64,000 bases of DNA from Vibrio plantisponsor (GTDB taxonomy: Bacteria; Pseudomonadota; Gammaproteobacteria; Enterobacterales; Vibrionaceae): the NCBI RefSeq assembly GCF_013041605.1, contig NZ_JABEQC010000001.1, forward strand, positions 1 to 64,000, given 5' to 3'. The notes below the pieces were generated by a model, which was not told the origin of the DNA, did no database searches, and saw nothing but the letters and a program-made list of their open reading frames with translations. The translations under genes and the position numbers were made by a program. This document shows, piece after piece, positions 24,257-33,682 of this stretch (position 1 is its first letter; each line of letters begins with the position of its first letter).

Positions 24257-24703
24257 TCAACTTTGGTGCGCTTTTAAAACCACAAGCGCTTCTGCAGTTG
24301 TATCTTGAATAGAAAGAAACAGTGAATTTATCGCACCCGTCGGCGTACGCATTGGGTTTAACGTTATGTTTTGATACATGAAATCCGCTTGCTGTGTCAC
24401 AGGTCGAACGTTTCGACACTTAAATAAATACGGACGTTGCTGCCATGTAATGAAGCTTCGGCAACCTAGATCGTAAACAGGTTTAGTTTTAAGACGAAAC
24501 CACTCTTGAGGAATCTCAGGGAAGACCTCAAACAAAGATTTTCCAATCACTTCCTGAGCCATTTTGCCACTATGGTGTGTCATAAAACCGTTCCACACCT
24601 GAACGTTGTAATCGCGATCGATCACAATTAATCCCATGTCGACGTTTTGTACCATGTCGACCATCCAATGAAACTGTTCAAATTCTGCTGGAAGAGACAA
24701 CAT
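24257..24703 (-). CDS. PAS-domain sensor protein
   Basis: The 148-residue protein is essentially a single PAS domain (MVDMVQNVDMGLIVIDRDYNVQVWNGFMTHHSGKMAQEVIGKSLFEVFPEI...), followed by a PAC-like strand (RTPTGAINSLFLSIQDTT). It has no transmitter domain. It overlaps the response-regulator gene by one base, so the two should work together, the PAS protein perhaps as an input or phosphatase partner. The stimulus is unknown. Confidence 0.8.
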   Translation of the reverse strand: MLSLPAEFEQFHWMVDMVQNVDMGLIVIDRDYNVQVWNGFMTHHSGKMAQEVIGKSLFEVFPEIPQEWFRLKTKPVYDLGCRSFITWQQRPYLFKCRNVRPVTQQADFMYQNITLNPMRTPTGAINSLFLSIQDTTAEALVVLKAHQS

Positions 24704-25707
24704 TAGAAATCCTCCATCAAGTAGGCAAGTTTGCTGTCGAGCAAAGGCAGTGATTCATCGACAAACATAAATAGCAGGTCACATCGAATCGAAGTGTCTT
24801 CTATCGTATAGCTGACCTCAAACGTCATTGTCTTGCTGAACGATCCCGCCGTTGAGCTGATCACAGAATCAATCGTAATGTGCTGACCAAGCAGAACTGG
24901 CGAGCTTTGGAAAAAGCGAACTTCCGCTTGTTCGCCTAGTCCATTGAGAAATGAACCTACTAGGATATTGGAGACATCCATAAGCAGTTCCAACTCTTCG
25001 AGATCTTCACTCTCTGCGGGTACTTTCATCAGCTTTTTCAAATCAGAAACACTGGTATCACTGAGAAGCACTAAAGCCTCACCCGCAATGCCTTCTCCAC
25101 TAAATCCTTGGCATACTCCGGACACGTGCGCATTATCCGCTAGATCGCGAAGTGCCATATGCAGTTCAGTAACTTCAAAGATATTCACATTCGGTAAAGG
25201 CAGACGAACAAACACGTCAAAGTGCCTTGCAAGTGCATCCGCAGCACGACCAATGGCCACGTTAGCTACTTCCATATAAATATCGCGCCTACGAAGCACG
25301 GGTAATTCAAACGAAACCGGCGTGACTATTTTCGGAACAGAGACTGGCTCGACGAGATTTTTTAATACGTCTTTAAGAACATTGATATCTATTGGCTTTT
25401 GAATAAAGGCTTTCGCCCCCAAGGCCATTACACGTTCTTTCGCTTTGGGCTGAATATCGCCCGACACCACCACAACAGGAGTAGAGATACCTCTACTCTT
25501 CATTTCCTCTAACGTACCAAAGCCATCCAGCTCAGGCATTGTCAGGTCTAGGAACATCAGGTTGAATGTTTGCTGTTGCAGTATCCGCAACGCATCTAGC
25601 CCATGCTCAGCAAAGGTAATATTTGCATTCAGAGCCGCAGGTAGGGAACGCGCCATCTGCTTTCGAGCAAGAGCTGAATCATCACAGATGAGTACAGGAA
25701 ACGACAT
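24703..25707 (-). CDS. Response regulator with CheC-like domain
   Basis: A 334-residue protein with a receiver domain (Asp9, Asp10, phospho-acceptor Asp54 in FLDLTMPELDG, Lys104 in IQKPID) joined to a CheC/CheX-like domain (about 145-334). Two CheC phosphatase signatures appear: EVANVAIGRAADAL and LLMDVSNILVGSFL (acidic...Asn). CheC-type proteins dephosphorylate CheY, so this protein may control its own or another receiver's phosphorylation. It forms an operon with the PAS protein. Confidence 0.85.
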   Translation of the reverse strand: MSFPVLICDDSALARKQMARSLPAALNANITFAEHGLDALRILQQQTFNLMFLDLTMPELDGFGTLEEMKSRGISTPVVVVSGDIQPKAKERVMALGAKAFIQKPIDINVLKDVLKNLVEPVSVPKIVTPVSFELPVLRRRDIYMEVANVAIGRAADALARHFDVFVRLPLPNVNIFEVTELHMALRDLADNAHVSGVCQGFSGEGIAGEALVLLSDTSVSDLKKLMKVPAESEDLEELELLMDVSNILVGSFLNGLGEQAEVRFFQSSPVLLGQHITIDSVISSTAGSFSKTMTFEVSYTIEDTSIRCDLLFMFVDESLPLLDSKLAYLMEDF

Positions 25708-25808
25708 ATCATCACCTTCCCTTTAATTTGATAAGACTCTCTAAAGTGTATACCTAAAAGTGTGATTAAGGCTAAAAATAGATGACTAGTTATTGATTAA
25801 TTTAGAGA

Positions 25809-26042
25809 TTATGGCCAAAGAGTAAGCGCAATAATACGTAATAGAACGGCAGATACCAGTAGGGCTACGCCTATTCGGTACCATTTGTATTCGGAAATCG
25901 ACATAGGAACGCGCTTGTAGAACATAGTGATGATGCCTTTCCAATCATGACTGCGTCGGCCGTATTGCGTAATGCTGGTGAGAACAAAGATGATACCCGC
26001 GACTAAGATACTTTTTTCAATCCAAAACAGTGCAATATCCAT
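25809..26042 (-). CDS. Small inner-membrane protein
   Basis: I start at ATG 26042 (MDIALFWIEKSIL) because GAAGGAAATG lies before it; the longer frame has no ribosome site. The 77-residue product has two transmembrane segments (about 6-24 and 54-75) around a basic cytoplasmic loop. No family is recognised. Confidence 0.6.
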   Translation of the reverse strand: MDIALFWIEKSILVAGIIFVLTSITQYGRRSHDWKGIITMFYKRVPMSISEYKWYRIGVALLVSAVLLRIIALTLWP

Positions 26043-26131
26043 AACATTTCCTTCATACATCATTTGCAAATAAGTATATAAGGAAAAACAACGGGACACT
26101 TTAGGACTATAGTCGTACAACGCACAGCAAA

Positions 26132-26155
26132 AAGGGGCCAATTGGCCCCTTCTTA
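26132..26155. terminator. Palindromic terminator
   Basis: AAGGGGCCAATTGGCCCCTT is a 20-bp perfect palindrome with a T-run on the minus-strand side. It follows the membrane gene at 26190-26558. Confidence 0.75.
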
Positions 26156-26189
26156 GAATCAAATCTGTTATTCGGAATCCAGTGCGCTT

Positions 26190-26558
26190 TTACAAATGCA
26201 CTACACGGTTACGGAACTTCTTTGGTAACTCTGTAATGCTTTCTCTGTAGCTGAACCACAAATAGGTAACGGTAATAGAGAAGAACAAGTATGACAGAGC
26301 GAACACGAGTGGCGACGTAATAAGTTGTGCCGATAAGCCCCACATCACACCGACAACGGTAACTGTCAGCTTAGCCAACAAACCACATACCAATAAGAAA
26401 ACAGCCAGCTCAGGAACACGCGTGCTTCTAAAAGCAAACCAATAGCAGCTACCTACAGCCAGAGCAGCGACAGACATGCCTAAAAGAAAAGAATGAATAT
26501 GAGCTGCAGAAGCGACACCAGCAGAAAGCGACGTCATTAGTATCAGTAATAGTTTCAT
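26190..26558 (-). CDS. Small polytopic membrane protein
   Basis: The 122-residue protein has an N-terminal signal-like segment and three further hydrophobic segments (LLGMSVAALAVGSCYWFAF, LAVFLLVCGLLAKLTVTVVGVMW, SPLVFALSYLFFSITVTYLWF). The function and family are unknown. It is monocistronic and ends in a strong terminator. Confidence 0.6.
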   Translation of the reverse strand: MKLLLILMTSLSAGVASAAHIHSFLLGMSVAALAVGSCYWFAFRSTRVPELAVFLLVCGLLAKLTVTVVGVMWGLSAQLITSPLVFALSYLFFSITVTYLWFSYRESITELPKKFRNRVVHL

Positions 26559-27028
26559 AACATGCCTACCTCTTTAAGTGACAGCAATGAATCCTTTCAA
26601 TTTTGGAAATTAATTTTTCAGTCATTTTCGCTCATCTTTTATTTATTTCAAGGTTGAAAAATCAACAAAACTTATACTTATTAAACAACTAGTTGGTATG
26701 TTAAATATGCGTTAAATTGTCACATTTACTTACAAAGATAAGAGCCAGAATTTACGAGAAAACGCATTATAAAAGGCTTATTTATTAACATTTGTTTAAC
26801 TGAAAATATTTTCAAAAAAAGTATTACAAAATGTAACTAAATAGCGAAACTTTGTATTTAGGAATTAATTCCGACACAAAGTGGCAACCGCTCATTAGCT
26901 ATATCAATAAAAGAGGTAATCAAATTTAAAATCGCTATATTTTTTTGTTGGTAACAATCACTATCCTCTCGCCAATTTGTCAACGCTCTGATACCTTTAC
27001 GCCACTTTCATTTCAGCCTTCAAAAACC
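26559..27028. other. AT-rich intergenic region before thrE-like gene
   Basis: About 0.4 kb without a supported gene. It should hold divergent promoters for the small membrane gene and the exporter. No clear operator or riboswitch is visible. Confidence 0.4.
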
Positions 27029-28192
27029 ATGTTGTCTCAACACCGAATTAACAAAATTGTAGAAATTGGCGACACGCTACACCGTAGCGGATGTGCACCG
27101 TACAAAGTAGAAAAATACACCCAGTATTACGCAAAAAAACACGGTGTGGATGTGATGATCCAGGCGACACCTACGGCGATCAATTACCAATTTCCTGACG
27201 ACAACAACGCTGTAGTAATGAAGCGTCATAAGCCCGCATCAATTAACTTGAGCCTGTTGGCGAACACCATCATTCGCATCAATCAACCAAGCAGTGAGCC
27301 TCTACCTGAGCCTGTTGGGTACCCAAAATGGATTATTGCTTTAGCTAACATGGGGATTCCACCAGCGTATTTGATGTTGGTGGGTAGTACACTTGAAGCG
27401 GTCGCTATCTCAGTCGTCTTGGGGCTTATTGTTTGGTTAAGCCAGCTGATCTGTCATTCAAGAAGAGCAATTGCAGCCGAATTTCTTGCCTCAATGCTTA
27501 CAGGCATATTTGTTGCGTTTTTAGCGAGCACTGGCTTACCCATCCCTGTCTGGGCGTTATGTGTCGCTGCGGTGATCTTATTTGTGCCCGGTTTGTCTAT
27601 TGCTAACTCGCTAGAGTGTTTAGCCTTTAATGACTTAGTTTCCGGCACCAGTTTGCTCGGGCAAAGTGCGTTAACTCTGATCAAGCTATTTGTGGGTATT
27701 GTGATTGGCCTGAACATTGGTGAAGCCATATGGGGGCAAGCGGTTGCAACCACCTATAAGAACGAAGTGCCGATGTTGCTGCACATCTTTGGCCTGTTCC
27801 TTCTGTCTGTCTCCATTGGTGTTATTTTCAATGCAAGACCAAAAGATATCCTGCTTGGTTTACCGGTTGCTGTATTAGGTATGTGGGGGCCTTTTTATCT
27901 AGGCTTTGACGCTGGTTGGGTTGTCGGCACTTGGATAACGACTGTGCTGATTACGCTGTATGGAACTTGGCTGGCAAAGAAAATGGAGCTAACGGGTTCA
28001 ATATATATTGTCCAAGGTATCATCATCTTGGTACCAGGAAGCCGTGTATTGATCAGCGCCAGCCAGTCGGTGTTTGAGCAGTCTATATTGCCAATTCCGA
28101 GTATCGGTTTATCAGCGCTGTTTATGTTCTCTGCGATTGTTGCAGGGCAAATTACCGCTTATTCCATCTATTCACCGCAAATAGACAGATAA
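27029..28192 (+). CDS. ThrE-family threonine/serine exporter
   Basis: The protein (387 residues from ATG 27029) joins the ThrE N-terminal domain (MLSQHRINKIVEIGDTLHRSGCAPYKVEKYTQYYAKKHG...; DUF1212) to the ThrE_2 membrane domain with about ten hydrophobic segments. ThrE-type carriers export threonine and serine by proton exchange. A TTG start 84 bases upstream is possible but adds residues not typical of the family. Confidence 0.82.
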   Translation: MLSQHRINKIVEIGDTLHRSGCAPYKVEKYTQYYAKKHGVDVMIQATPTAINYQFPDDNNAVVMKRHKPASINLSLLANTIIRINQPSSEPLPEPVGYPKWIIALANMGIPPAYLMLVGSTLEAVAISVVLGLIVWLSQLICHSRRAIAAEFLASMLTGIFVAFLASTGLPIPVWALCVAAVILFVPGLSIANSLECLAFNDLVSGTSLLGQSALTLIKLFVGIVIGLNIGEAIWGQAVATTYKNEVPMLLHIFGLFLLSVSIGVIFNARPKDILLGLPVAVLGMWGPFYLGFDAGWVVGTWITTVLITLYGTWLAKKMELTGSIYIVQGIIILVPGSRVLISASQSVFEQSILPIPSIGLSALFMFSAIVAGQITAYSIYSPQIDR

Positions 28193-28217
28193 CCGCTCAT
28201 TAGTTAACTCTGTAATG

Positions 28218-28269
28218 AAAGAGCCCTATTCGAAAACAGCTATTAAGCAGCTTTTGAATAGGGCTCTTT
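28218..28269. terminator. arfA 3' hairpin containing the stop codon
   Basis: A 14-bp perfect stem (AAAGAGCCCTATTC/GAATAGGGCTCTTT) encloses the arfA stop codon (28243-28245) near its apex. This is the layout by which arfA mRNA is truncated before its stop, by RNase III or termination, so that ArfA is made only when trans-translation fails. It can also terminate the converging exporter transcript. Confidence 0.8.
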
Positions 28270-28446
28270 ACCCTTATGTTTCATTTTGCGATTGAAACTT
28301 CCTTTACCTTTTTTCGCTTTCTCTACTCTTTGTCTAAATAACTGGCTTGTTACTACCGCTTTTAATGCGTTGTCTTTAATAACACCTCGACCAAATTCAG
28401 TATCAACCACTTCGTTTGGTAGAGATCTTTTGATTGATTTACTCAT
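28243..28446 (-). CDS. arfA: Alternative ribosome-rescue factor A
   Basis: ArfA recruits RF2 to release ribosomes stalled on non-stop mRNA when tmRNA fails. The 67-residue protein contains the conserved core [29 protein letters not shown] followed by a basic segment (RKMKHKGK), as in E. coli ArfA. The mRNA ends inside a long hairpin that contains the stop codon, so its control is also conserved. A good ribosome site (AAAAGGAGAGTG) precedes the ATG. Confidence 0.92.
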   Translation of the reverse strand: MSKSIKRSLPNEVVDTEFGRGVIKDNALKAVVTSQLFRQRVEKAKKGKGSFNRKMKHKGKEPYSKAA

Positions 28447-28626
28447 CTCACTCTCCTTTTAAAAGTTATGCGTATTCTGCGCTCAATATTGAAAGTGTCA
28501 ATAAAATCGGCGAATCGATAACAATCAAAAAGTTAATCAACCTTACTTAAATCGCTAAGAAATGGTGTTTAGTGCAAAAAATTGGTTGAAACTTGTTTCA
28601 CTGGTTCGACTGACCTCAAGATCCGA

Positions 28627-28654
28627 TTGACAAGTGAATTCAATTGCCTAGACT
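28627..28654 (+). promoter_or_regulatory. Sigma70 promoter of the cold-shock gene
   Basis: TTGACA (28627-28632) and TAGACT (28649-28654) are separated by 16 bases. Transcription would start near 28661, giving a roughly 145-base leader, the length class of the thermosensing cspA leader. Confidence 0.6.
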
Positions 28655-28804
28655 CTTCATTAGCTAGAAAGAAGTTCTTTGTATACACATTGTTTCGTTG
28701 GATTACTTGTAACTCCCCCGTCGTGTCGTACGCAATAGCAATTTATTTTTCCACGCTATCAGCGCCCTAATCGGCTTTAAAGTAAAAATTTTAGGAAAAG
28801 AAAT

Positions 28805-29014
28805 ATGTCTACACCTGTTACTGGTACCGTTAAATGGTTCAACGAAACAAAAGGTTTTGGTTTCATCAAGCAAGAAAACGGTCCTGACGTTTTCGCTCAC
28901 TTCAGTGCAATTCAAAGCGAAGGCTTCCGCACTCTAGCTGAAGGCCAAAAAGTTGAGTTCGTAGTAACTCAAGGTCAAAAAGGCCCACAAGCTGAAAGCA
29001 TTAAAGTTATCTAA
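28805..29014 (+). CDS. Cold-shock protein, CspA family
   Basis: The 69-residue single-stranded nucleic-acid-binding protein has both RNP motifs (KGFGFI and DVFAHF) and the start [16 protein letters not shown]. It acts as an RNA chaperone after temperature downshift. A long leader and AGGAAAAG ribosome site precede it. A second copy lies at 46870. Confidence 0.95.
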   Translation: MSTPVTGTVKWFNETKGFGFIKQENGPDVFAHFSAIQSEGFRTLAEGQKVEFVVTQGQKGPQAESIKVI

Positions 29015-29037
29015 TTTTATTGCTACATACTTGTTTA

Positions 29038-29060
29038 ATAGCCAGCGTAATGCTGGCTAT
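29038..29060 (+). terminator. Weak terminator after the cold-shock gene
   Basis: The stem ATAGCCAGC/GCTGGCTAT has a five-base loop and is followed by TTAGTTT. It lies between the cold-shock gene and yaeQ, so some readthrough into yaeQ is possible. Confidence 0.55.
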
Positions 29061-29085
29061 TTAGTTTGTACGAGAAAAACTCCTA

Positions 29086-29628
29086 ATGGCCCTTAAACCA
29101 ACTATCTATAAGTTTCGAATTGCCTTAACTGACTTAAATCGTGACTACTACGACTCGCTAAACTTAACCGTAGCTTTGCACCCTTCCGAAACCAATGAAC
29201 GCATGATGGCTAGAATCATGGCATTTTGTTTAAATGCGCACCCGGATTTGCAGTTCACTAAAGGTATATCAACAACCTCTGAACCTGATATCTGGCAACA
29301 GAATCTAGAAGGTCGTTCAGAAGTTTGGATTGAGCTTGGCGAGCCAGACGTGGACCGCGTAAAAAAAGCCACCCGTGTTGCAGATGTGGTCAAGGTTTAC
29401 ACTTATCAAGTGCGTTCTGACATATGGTGGAATCAGCAAAAAGGTAAATTCGGCTACCTTCCTGTTGAAGTGGTGCGCTTCGATCCAGAAGCCATCGATC
29501 TTATCTCTGCATCACCAGCAAGAACGGTCGATCTTTCCGTGATGATCTCAGGGCAATCTCTATTCGTTGAAGGCGATATGGGAAGCCATGAAATCGCCTT
29601 TGAAGTTTTACAAAATCTTCCTGAGTAA
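29086..29628 (+). CDS. yaeQ: YaeQ family protein
   Basis: The 180-residue protein matches YaeQ end to end (MALKPTIYKFRIALTDLNRDYYDSLNLTVALHPSETNERMMARIMAFCL). YaeQ has a PD-(D/E)XK nuclease-like fold, with EPDIW...LEGRSEVWIELGEP carrying the D and E of the motif. Its function is unproven, although an effect on RfaH-dependent expression was once reported. It follows the cold-shock gene by 71 bases. Confidence 0.93.
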   Translation: MALKPTIYKFRIALTDLNRDYYDSLNLTVALHPSETNERMMARIMAFCLNAHPDLQFTKGISTTSEPDIWQQNLEGRSEVWIELGEPDVDRVKKATRVADVVKVYTYQVRSDIWWNQQKGKFGYLPVEVVRFDPEAIDLISASPARTVDLSVMISGQSLFVEGDMGSHEIAFEVLQNLPE

Positions 29629-29645
29629 TTCTGCCCTGAAATAGA

Positions 29646-29672
29646 AAAAGGTCTGTATAAACAGACCTTTTT
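29646..29672. terminator. Bidirectional terminator between yaeQ and mscS
   Basis: The 11-bp stem AAAAGGTCTGT/ACAGACCTTTT with a four-base loop lies between converging genes. Confidence 0.8.
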
Positions 29673-29689
29673 AGCAATCGCTTCTGGAA

Positions 29690-30553
29690 TTAGGCTTGCG
29701 CTATCATTTCCACAGGCACTCTTGGGTACTTCTGTTCATAGAGTTCCATAAAGTCTTTTCTTATCAACTGCTCCAAATAGGTAGCACGTTCTGTCGGGCA
29801 GAAAATCTTGATATGTACGACCTGCTCACCTGCCGCAGTACTGGTGATTTCCACATGCGGATCAGCACCAGGCAAGTCAACGCCCGCATGTTTCTCGATA
29901 ACAGCGTTATAACGTCTTGCAACATCCATAAAGTGAGCAAAGTGAACCTCGATACGTTCATGTATTTGCGGAATCAAAGGGAAAAGATTGACGAACTCAG
30001 GCACTACAATGGTGATGTCATGAAACACATAGCGCTTCATAAAGTTCAAGTTCTTTACCGGATGAAGAAAGAACATACTGTTTGGTAACGTCGCCGTTTT
30101 ACCCGTGTAATGGTAATGGGATTTTTGCAACGCAATCTCTTGAATAACCGTTGCCATCATGTTGTGTTCAATCACTTCACCACTGATTGAACCTACTTCA
30201 ATCCAATCACCAATACGGAATGAGCGGGAACTCGCGCGCTGAATAGAACCGGTAAAACACAGGATGATTTCTTTTGACGCGACAACGATAGCAACAGCAA
30301 TAGCCGTTACCGATAGAGCAAACTCACTGATCTCTGATTGCCAAAGCATGAACAGCAGAAGCACGATAATGGTAAATGCGCCGTTTTTCGTACGCGACAT
30401 CCATTTACGTTGTTTCTCTGTAATAAACGCAACATCACCACGGATGTATGAAAGAACTACTCGGCGCACCAGCCATACAACAACCAAAATTAGCGTGGAT
30501 AACAACATTTTGTGCGCGAATAGAAAATCTACCACCGCATTAAATTTTTCCAT
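29690..30553 (-). CDS. MscS-family mechanosensitive channel
   Basis: The 287-residue inner-membrane protein has N-terminal transmembrane helices (about 17-37 and 60-105) and the MscS beta domain signature RSFRIGDWIEVGSISGEVIEHNMMATVIQ. It probably opens under hypo-osmotic tension. I start at ATG 30553 (MEKFNAVVDF), after AGTAGGAAG. Confidence 0.85.
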   Translation of the reverse strand: MEKFNAVVDFLFAHKMLLSTLILVVVWLVRRVVLSYIRGDVAFITEKQRKWMSRTKNGAFTIIVLLLFMLWQSEISEFALSVTAIAVAIVVASKEIILCFTGSIQRASSRSFRIGDWIEVGSISGEVIEHNMMATVIQEIALQKSHYHYTGKTATLPNSMFFLHPVKNLNFMKRYVFHDITIVVPEFVNLFPLIPQIHERIEVHFAHFMDVARRYNAVIEKHAGVDLPGADPHVEITSTAAGEQVVHIKIFCPTERATYLEQLIRKDFMELYEQKYPRVPVEMIAQA

Positions 30554-30627
30554 AATTCTTCCTACTGCAAACAACCGATCAACTTATTGAAATACCTATG
30601 ACGCCTAAGTTCTGTCGGTATTGATAT

Positions 30628-30662
30628 AAAAAAGCGTTGGCAAACACATCATTGCCAACGCT
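30628..30662 (-). terminator. pepT terminator
   Basis: On the minus strand an 11-bp stem AGCGTTGGCAA/TTGCCAACGCT is followed by a T-run, 40 bases past the pepT stop. Confidence 0.8.
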
Positions 30663-30701
30663 CAACTAAGTATAACCGACCGAAATCGTTGATAAAGTAG
30701 T

Positions 30702-31934
30702 TTATTGTTTATAGTGCAGTGCAGTTTTCTCAGCTAAGGTCACGATCACACTAACCGCCTGCTCCATCCCCTCAATAGTTATAAACTCGTGGATGCCGTG
30801 GAAGTTATAACCACCCGTAAAGATGTTCGGGCAAGGTAATCCCATAAAAGAAAGGCGGGCTCCATCTGTACCACCGCGAATCGGTTTAATCAGTGGTTCA
30901 ATACCGCAATGTTCCATCGAGATTTTCGCCAACTCGATAATATGCGGGTGTGGTTCAACCATCTCTTTCATGTTGGCGTAGCTGTCGTGAATCACCAGTT
31001 CAACGCTGCCTTTTAATAGCTGTTTGTTTAGTTCATCCACTTTTTGTTGCATGAAGGCTTTGCGAGCAGCCAAGCCTTCTCGTTCAAAGTCACGAAGGAT
31101 GTAGTTCAGCTGTGATTTAGCGACACCCATTGATGCCGAAGACAAATGGTAAAAACCTTCATATCCTTCGGTATTCTGTGGGGTTTCTTGCTCTGGCATC
31201 ATAACTACGAAGCGCGAGGCAATATGCATGGCATTGACCATTTTGCCTTTGGCAGTGCCAGGGTGGACACTCACGCCATGACAAGTCACTTCTGCGGTTG
31301 CTGCGTGAAAGTTCTCGTATTCCAACTCACCGACAGGCCCGCCATCAATAGTATAAGCCCACTCGGCACCAAATTTTTCCACATCAAAATGGTTCGCACC
31401 ACGACCGATCTCTTCATCCGGCGTAAAAGCGATACAGATATCGCCATGGGGAATGGATGGATCAGCAAGCAGCATTTCGACTGCCGTTATAATTTCAGCA
31501 ATACCCGCCTTATTGTCTGCACCTAAAAGCGTGTTGCCATCGGTGGTGATCAGATTTTTACCATGCAGTTGATGCAGTTCTGGATACTGAATAGGAGAAA
31601 GGACTTCATCGCCTTTGCCCAAAGCAATATCGCCACCTTGGTAGTTTTCTACAATCTGTGGAACCACATGTTTACCCGATGCATCAGGCGCAGTGTCCAT
31701 ATGAGCAATAAAACCAATAGCCGGAACTGGATAATCGACGTTTGATTTCAGTTTCGCCATCACATAACAATGGTTATCAATGGAAACGTCACTTAAGCCT
31801 AGCTCAAGCAATTCTTCATAAAGTGCTTGGGCAAACACTTTCTGCCCCGCAGAACTTGGGCAGTGATGGTTCTTGGGTTTTGATTGAGTATCGTAAGTCA
31901 CATAACTTAAAAAACGTTGAATAAGATTTTCCAT
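30702..31934 (-). CDS. pepT: Peptidase T
   Basis: A cytoplasmic zinc aminotripeptidase (M20 family) that removes N-terminal residues from tripeptides. From ATG 31934 ([19 protein letters not shown]) it has 410 residues, as in E. coli PepT. Metal and catalytic motifs are [23 protein letters not shown] and [14 protein letters not shown], and the C-terminal [19 protein letters not shown]. The longer frame adds 11 residues not in the family. Confidence 0.95.
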   Translation of the reverse strand: MENLIQRFLSYVTYDTQSKPKNHHCPSSAGQKVFAQALYEELLELGLSDVSIDNHCYVMAKLKSNVDYPVPAIGFIAHMDTAPDASGKHVVPQIVENYQGGDIALGKGDEVLSPIQYPELHQLHGKNLITTDGNTLLGADNKAGIAEIITAVEMLLADPSIPHGDICIAFTPDEEIGRGANHFDVEKFGAEWAYTIDGGPVGELEYENFHAATAEVTCHGVSVHPGTAKGKMVNAMHIASRFVVMMPEQETPQNTEGYEGFYHLSSASMGVAKSQLNYILRDFEREGLAARKAFMQQKVDELNKQLLKGSVELVIHDSYANMKEMVEPHPHIIELAKISMEHCGIEPLIKPIRGGTDGARLSFMGLPCPNIFTGGYNFHGIHEFITIEGMEQAVSVIVTLAEKTALHYKQ

Positions 31935-32386
31935 AACAAGTTCCGCTTTGAATTCATTACACAGCAATAGAAAGCTCTACGCTGCAACGCGTACCCCAGC
32001 ATTAAGTGATACGCAGCTTATTGCATTCCATAGTACGTCTTATTTGAAAGTAAGAATTGCTGTAAATCAGTTTTTGGTAACTTAAGCGGTACAGGCGCGA
32101 AGATAAGCCCAGACAGGGAAAATGATGCCGCACGGAGGAGAGGATGTTGACCATAATAGGCGTGTCATAAATAAATGTTCTGTTTCATTCACTACATCTA
32201 GTTGGAATTAACATCACAAACCACTAAAAAGGTTAAAGGAAAATCATTCACAACTTTGCTGTTTAAGTTTTGTGCAGCTAGCTTTAACCATGTCTCCTTT
32301 ATTTTCCCCCCTAGAAAATATTTAATGCTGACAACGTCAAACTTCTTACGAGGTTTCATTAAAAACATTAAGGCTCAATAAATAAA
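31935..32386. other. Intergenic region upstream of pepT
   Basis: About 450 bases without a supported gene. It should carry the pepT promoter on the minus strand. No convincing FNR site, riboswitch or sRNA was recognised. Confidence 0.4.
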
Positions 32387-32420
32387 AAATCCCCAGTATG
32401 CTCAACTGGGGATTTTTATT
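32387..32420. terminator. Bidirectional terminator after the DUF4382 gene
   Basis: The stem AAATCCCCAGT/ACTGGGGATTT (32387-32415) has an A-run before and a T-run after. Confidence 0.8.
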
Positions 32421-32444
32421 TGGTCGCCGTAAGTCAACGAAAGT

Positions 32445-33398
32445 TTAGTTACTGCTCATATCGAGCGAATTACTTCCAGCAGACAAAGAAACTGTTGTAA
32501 CTAAGGTCGAAGGCTGCGGAATAGTCAGTTGATCATACTGAATCGGATCATCAGTACTGCCATTACAGACAAAAGCCGCGGTGTAATCTCCAGTTGGCAA
32601 ATAACCAAACTTGTATGTGCCGTCAACATCACTTACGTTCGCAGTTGCAAACGGTTTAAGGGCATCACTAGGTAAGGCGGTACCTTCTGTATAGTCGATA
32701 TCTGTCGGGTCAACTAAATCAACCAAGGTTCCTTCAGTACCTTGATATAAGTAAACAAAAGCATTGTCCGCTGTTGTAGGACACCCTTCGATGCTTGCGT
32801 ACAAGCTAGAGTTTACCGTAACCGTCAGGTTTGCCGCTTCTTTATCATTTAGAATCGTTACGCCGTGAGGCTTAAGAATATAGCCTTTGTTCGAACCAGT
32901 ATTGCCACGCATAACCAACGACTGGCGTAAATCAAACTCGATGGTAAATGCTTGTGTTTCATCTGCCGTGACCTCAAAACCACCGAGTTTCAATTTGTTA
33001 CTCGGTTGCTTAAGATCTTGTGTACCATCCGCATCAACCACAAAGTTAACGCCCGATTCGTTACTAATATGAAGAATCAGATTTTTATAGGTGCCTACTG
33101 GAATCGGCTTTTGAGTAATAACTAAAGCAGAATCTTGTCCCTGATAGTCCAACAGATCTATCTGTTCATAATCATTACTTGGTGTTGAAGGTTCGACATC
33201 CAAGAAAATGGATTGACCATCACTTTTCACCAACTCAATTTGCGTAAAGCCGATGGTAACAGAACTGGCTTCATCTACCGGAGCATCTGAAACTGAAAAC
33301 GAAACATTAGAAGTTTGTGTTGAGCCCGAATCATCGCCTCCGCAACCTGAGAGTATCAGAGCAGGAGCTGTTAAGAGCAATATTGGCAAGACTTTCAT
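32445..33398 (-). CDS. DUF4382 lipoprotein
   Basis: The protein (317 residues from ATG 33398) starts with a lipoprotein signal (MKVLPILLLTAPALILSGCGG, lipobox LSGC) and a DUF4382 domain (SFSVSDAPVDEASSVTIGFTQIELVKSDG... about 33-165). A carboxypeptidase-like beta domain follows (about 175-300, DGTYKFGYLPTGDYTAAFVCNGS). It is probably a surface or periplasmic adhesion-type protein; the role is unknown. AAGGTAG precedes the ATG. Confidence 0.8.
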   Translation of the reverse strand: MKVLPILLLTAPALILSGCGGDDSGSTQTSNVSFSVSDAPVDEASSVTIGFTQIELVKSDGQSIFLDVEPSTPSNDYEQIDLLDYQGQDSALVITQKPIPVGTYKNLILHISNESGVNFVVDADGTQDLKQPSNKLKLGGFEVTADETQAFTIEFDLRQSLVMRGNTGSNKGYILKPHGVTILNDKEAANLTVTVNSSLYASIEGCPTTADNAFVYLYQGTEGTLVDLVDPTDIDYTEGTALPSDALKPFATANVSDVDGTYKFGYLPTGDYTAAFVCNGSTDDPIQYDQLTIPQPSTLVTTVSLSAGSNSLDMSSN

Positions 33399-33617
33399 TT
33401 CCACTACCTTTTATATTCTTATGAACTATGGTTTAGAAACAAAAGACTAAATTAGTAAAATATGTTGAATGTCAGAAAAATTTCAACCGAATAAATCCTG
33501 ACATAACGCTGGCAGAAACCAAGCATACATTTAACTAAGTGGATGCATGATGACTGGGTACTTTTTCATGTTAAGTAAGTTACCCCCTATTAAACTACTG
33601 CTAGCTTAAATAGTTTT

Positions 33618-33648
33618 GCCGCATCCAGTCTGAATGCGGCATTTTTTT
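33618..33648 (+). terminator. Plus-strand terminator without an obvious gene
   Basis: GCCGCAT/ATGCGGC with a nine-base loop is followed by ATTTTTTT on the plus strand only. The nearest genes on both sides are on the minus strand, so it either ends an unannotated plus-strand RNA in 33400-33617 or serves the amylase poorly. Confidence 0.6.
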
Positions 33649-33682
33649 GTGTTTATTTTTTGGCGGGGTAGGCTGTTTTTGA

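Noticed and set aside
31968..32380. Riboswitch or sRNA upstream of pepT
   Set aside because: Purine-rich tract at 32100-32150 was considered, but no known riboswitch core or terminator-linked fold was found.
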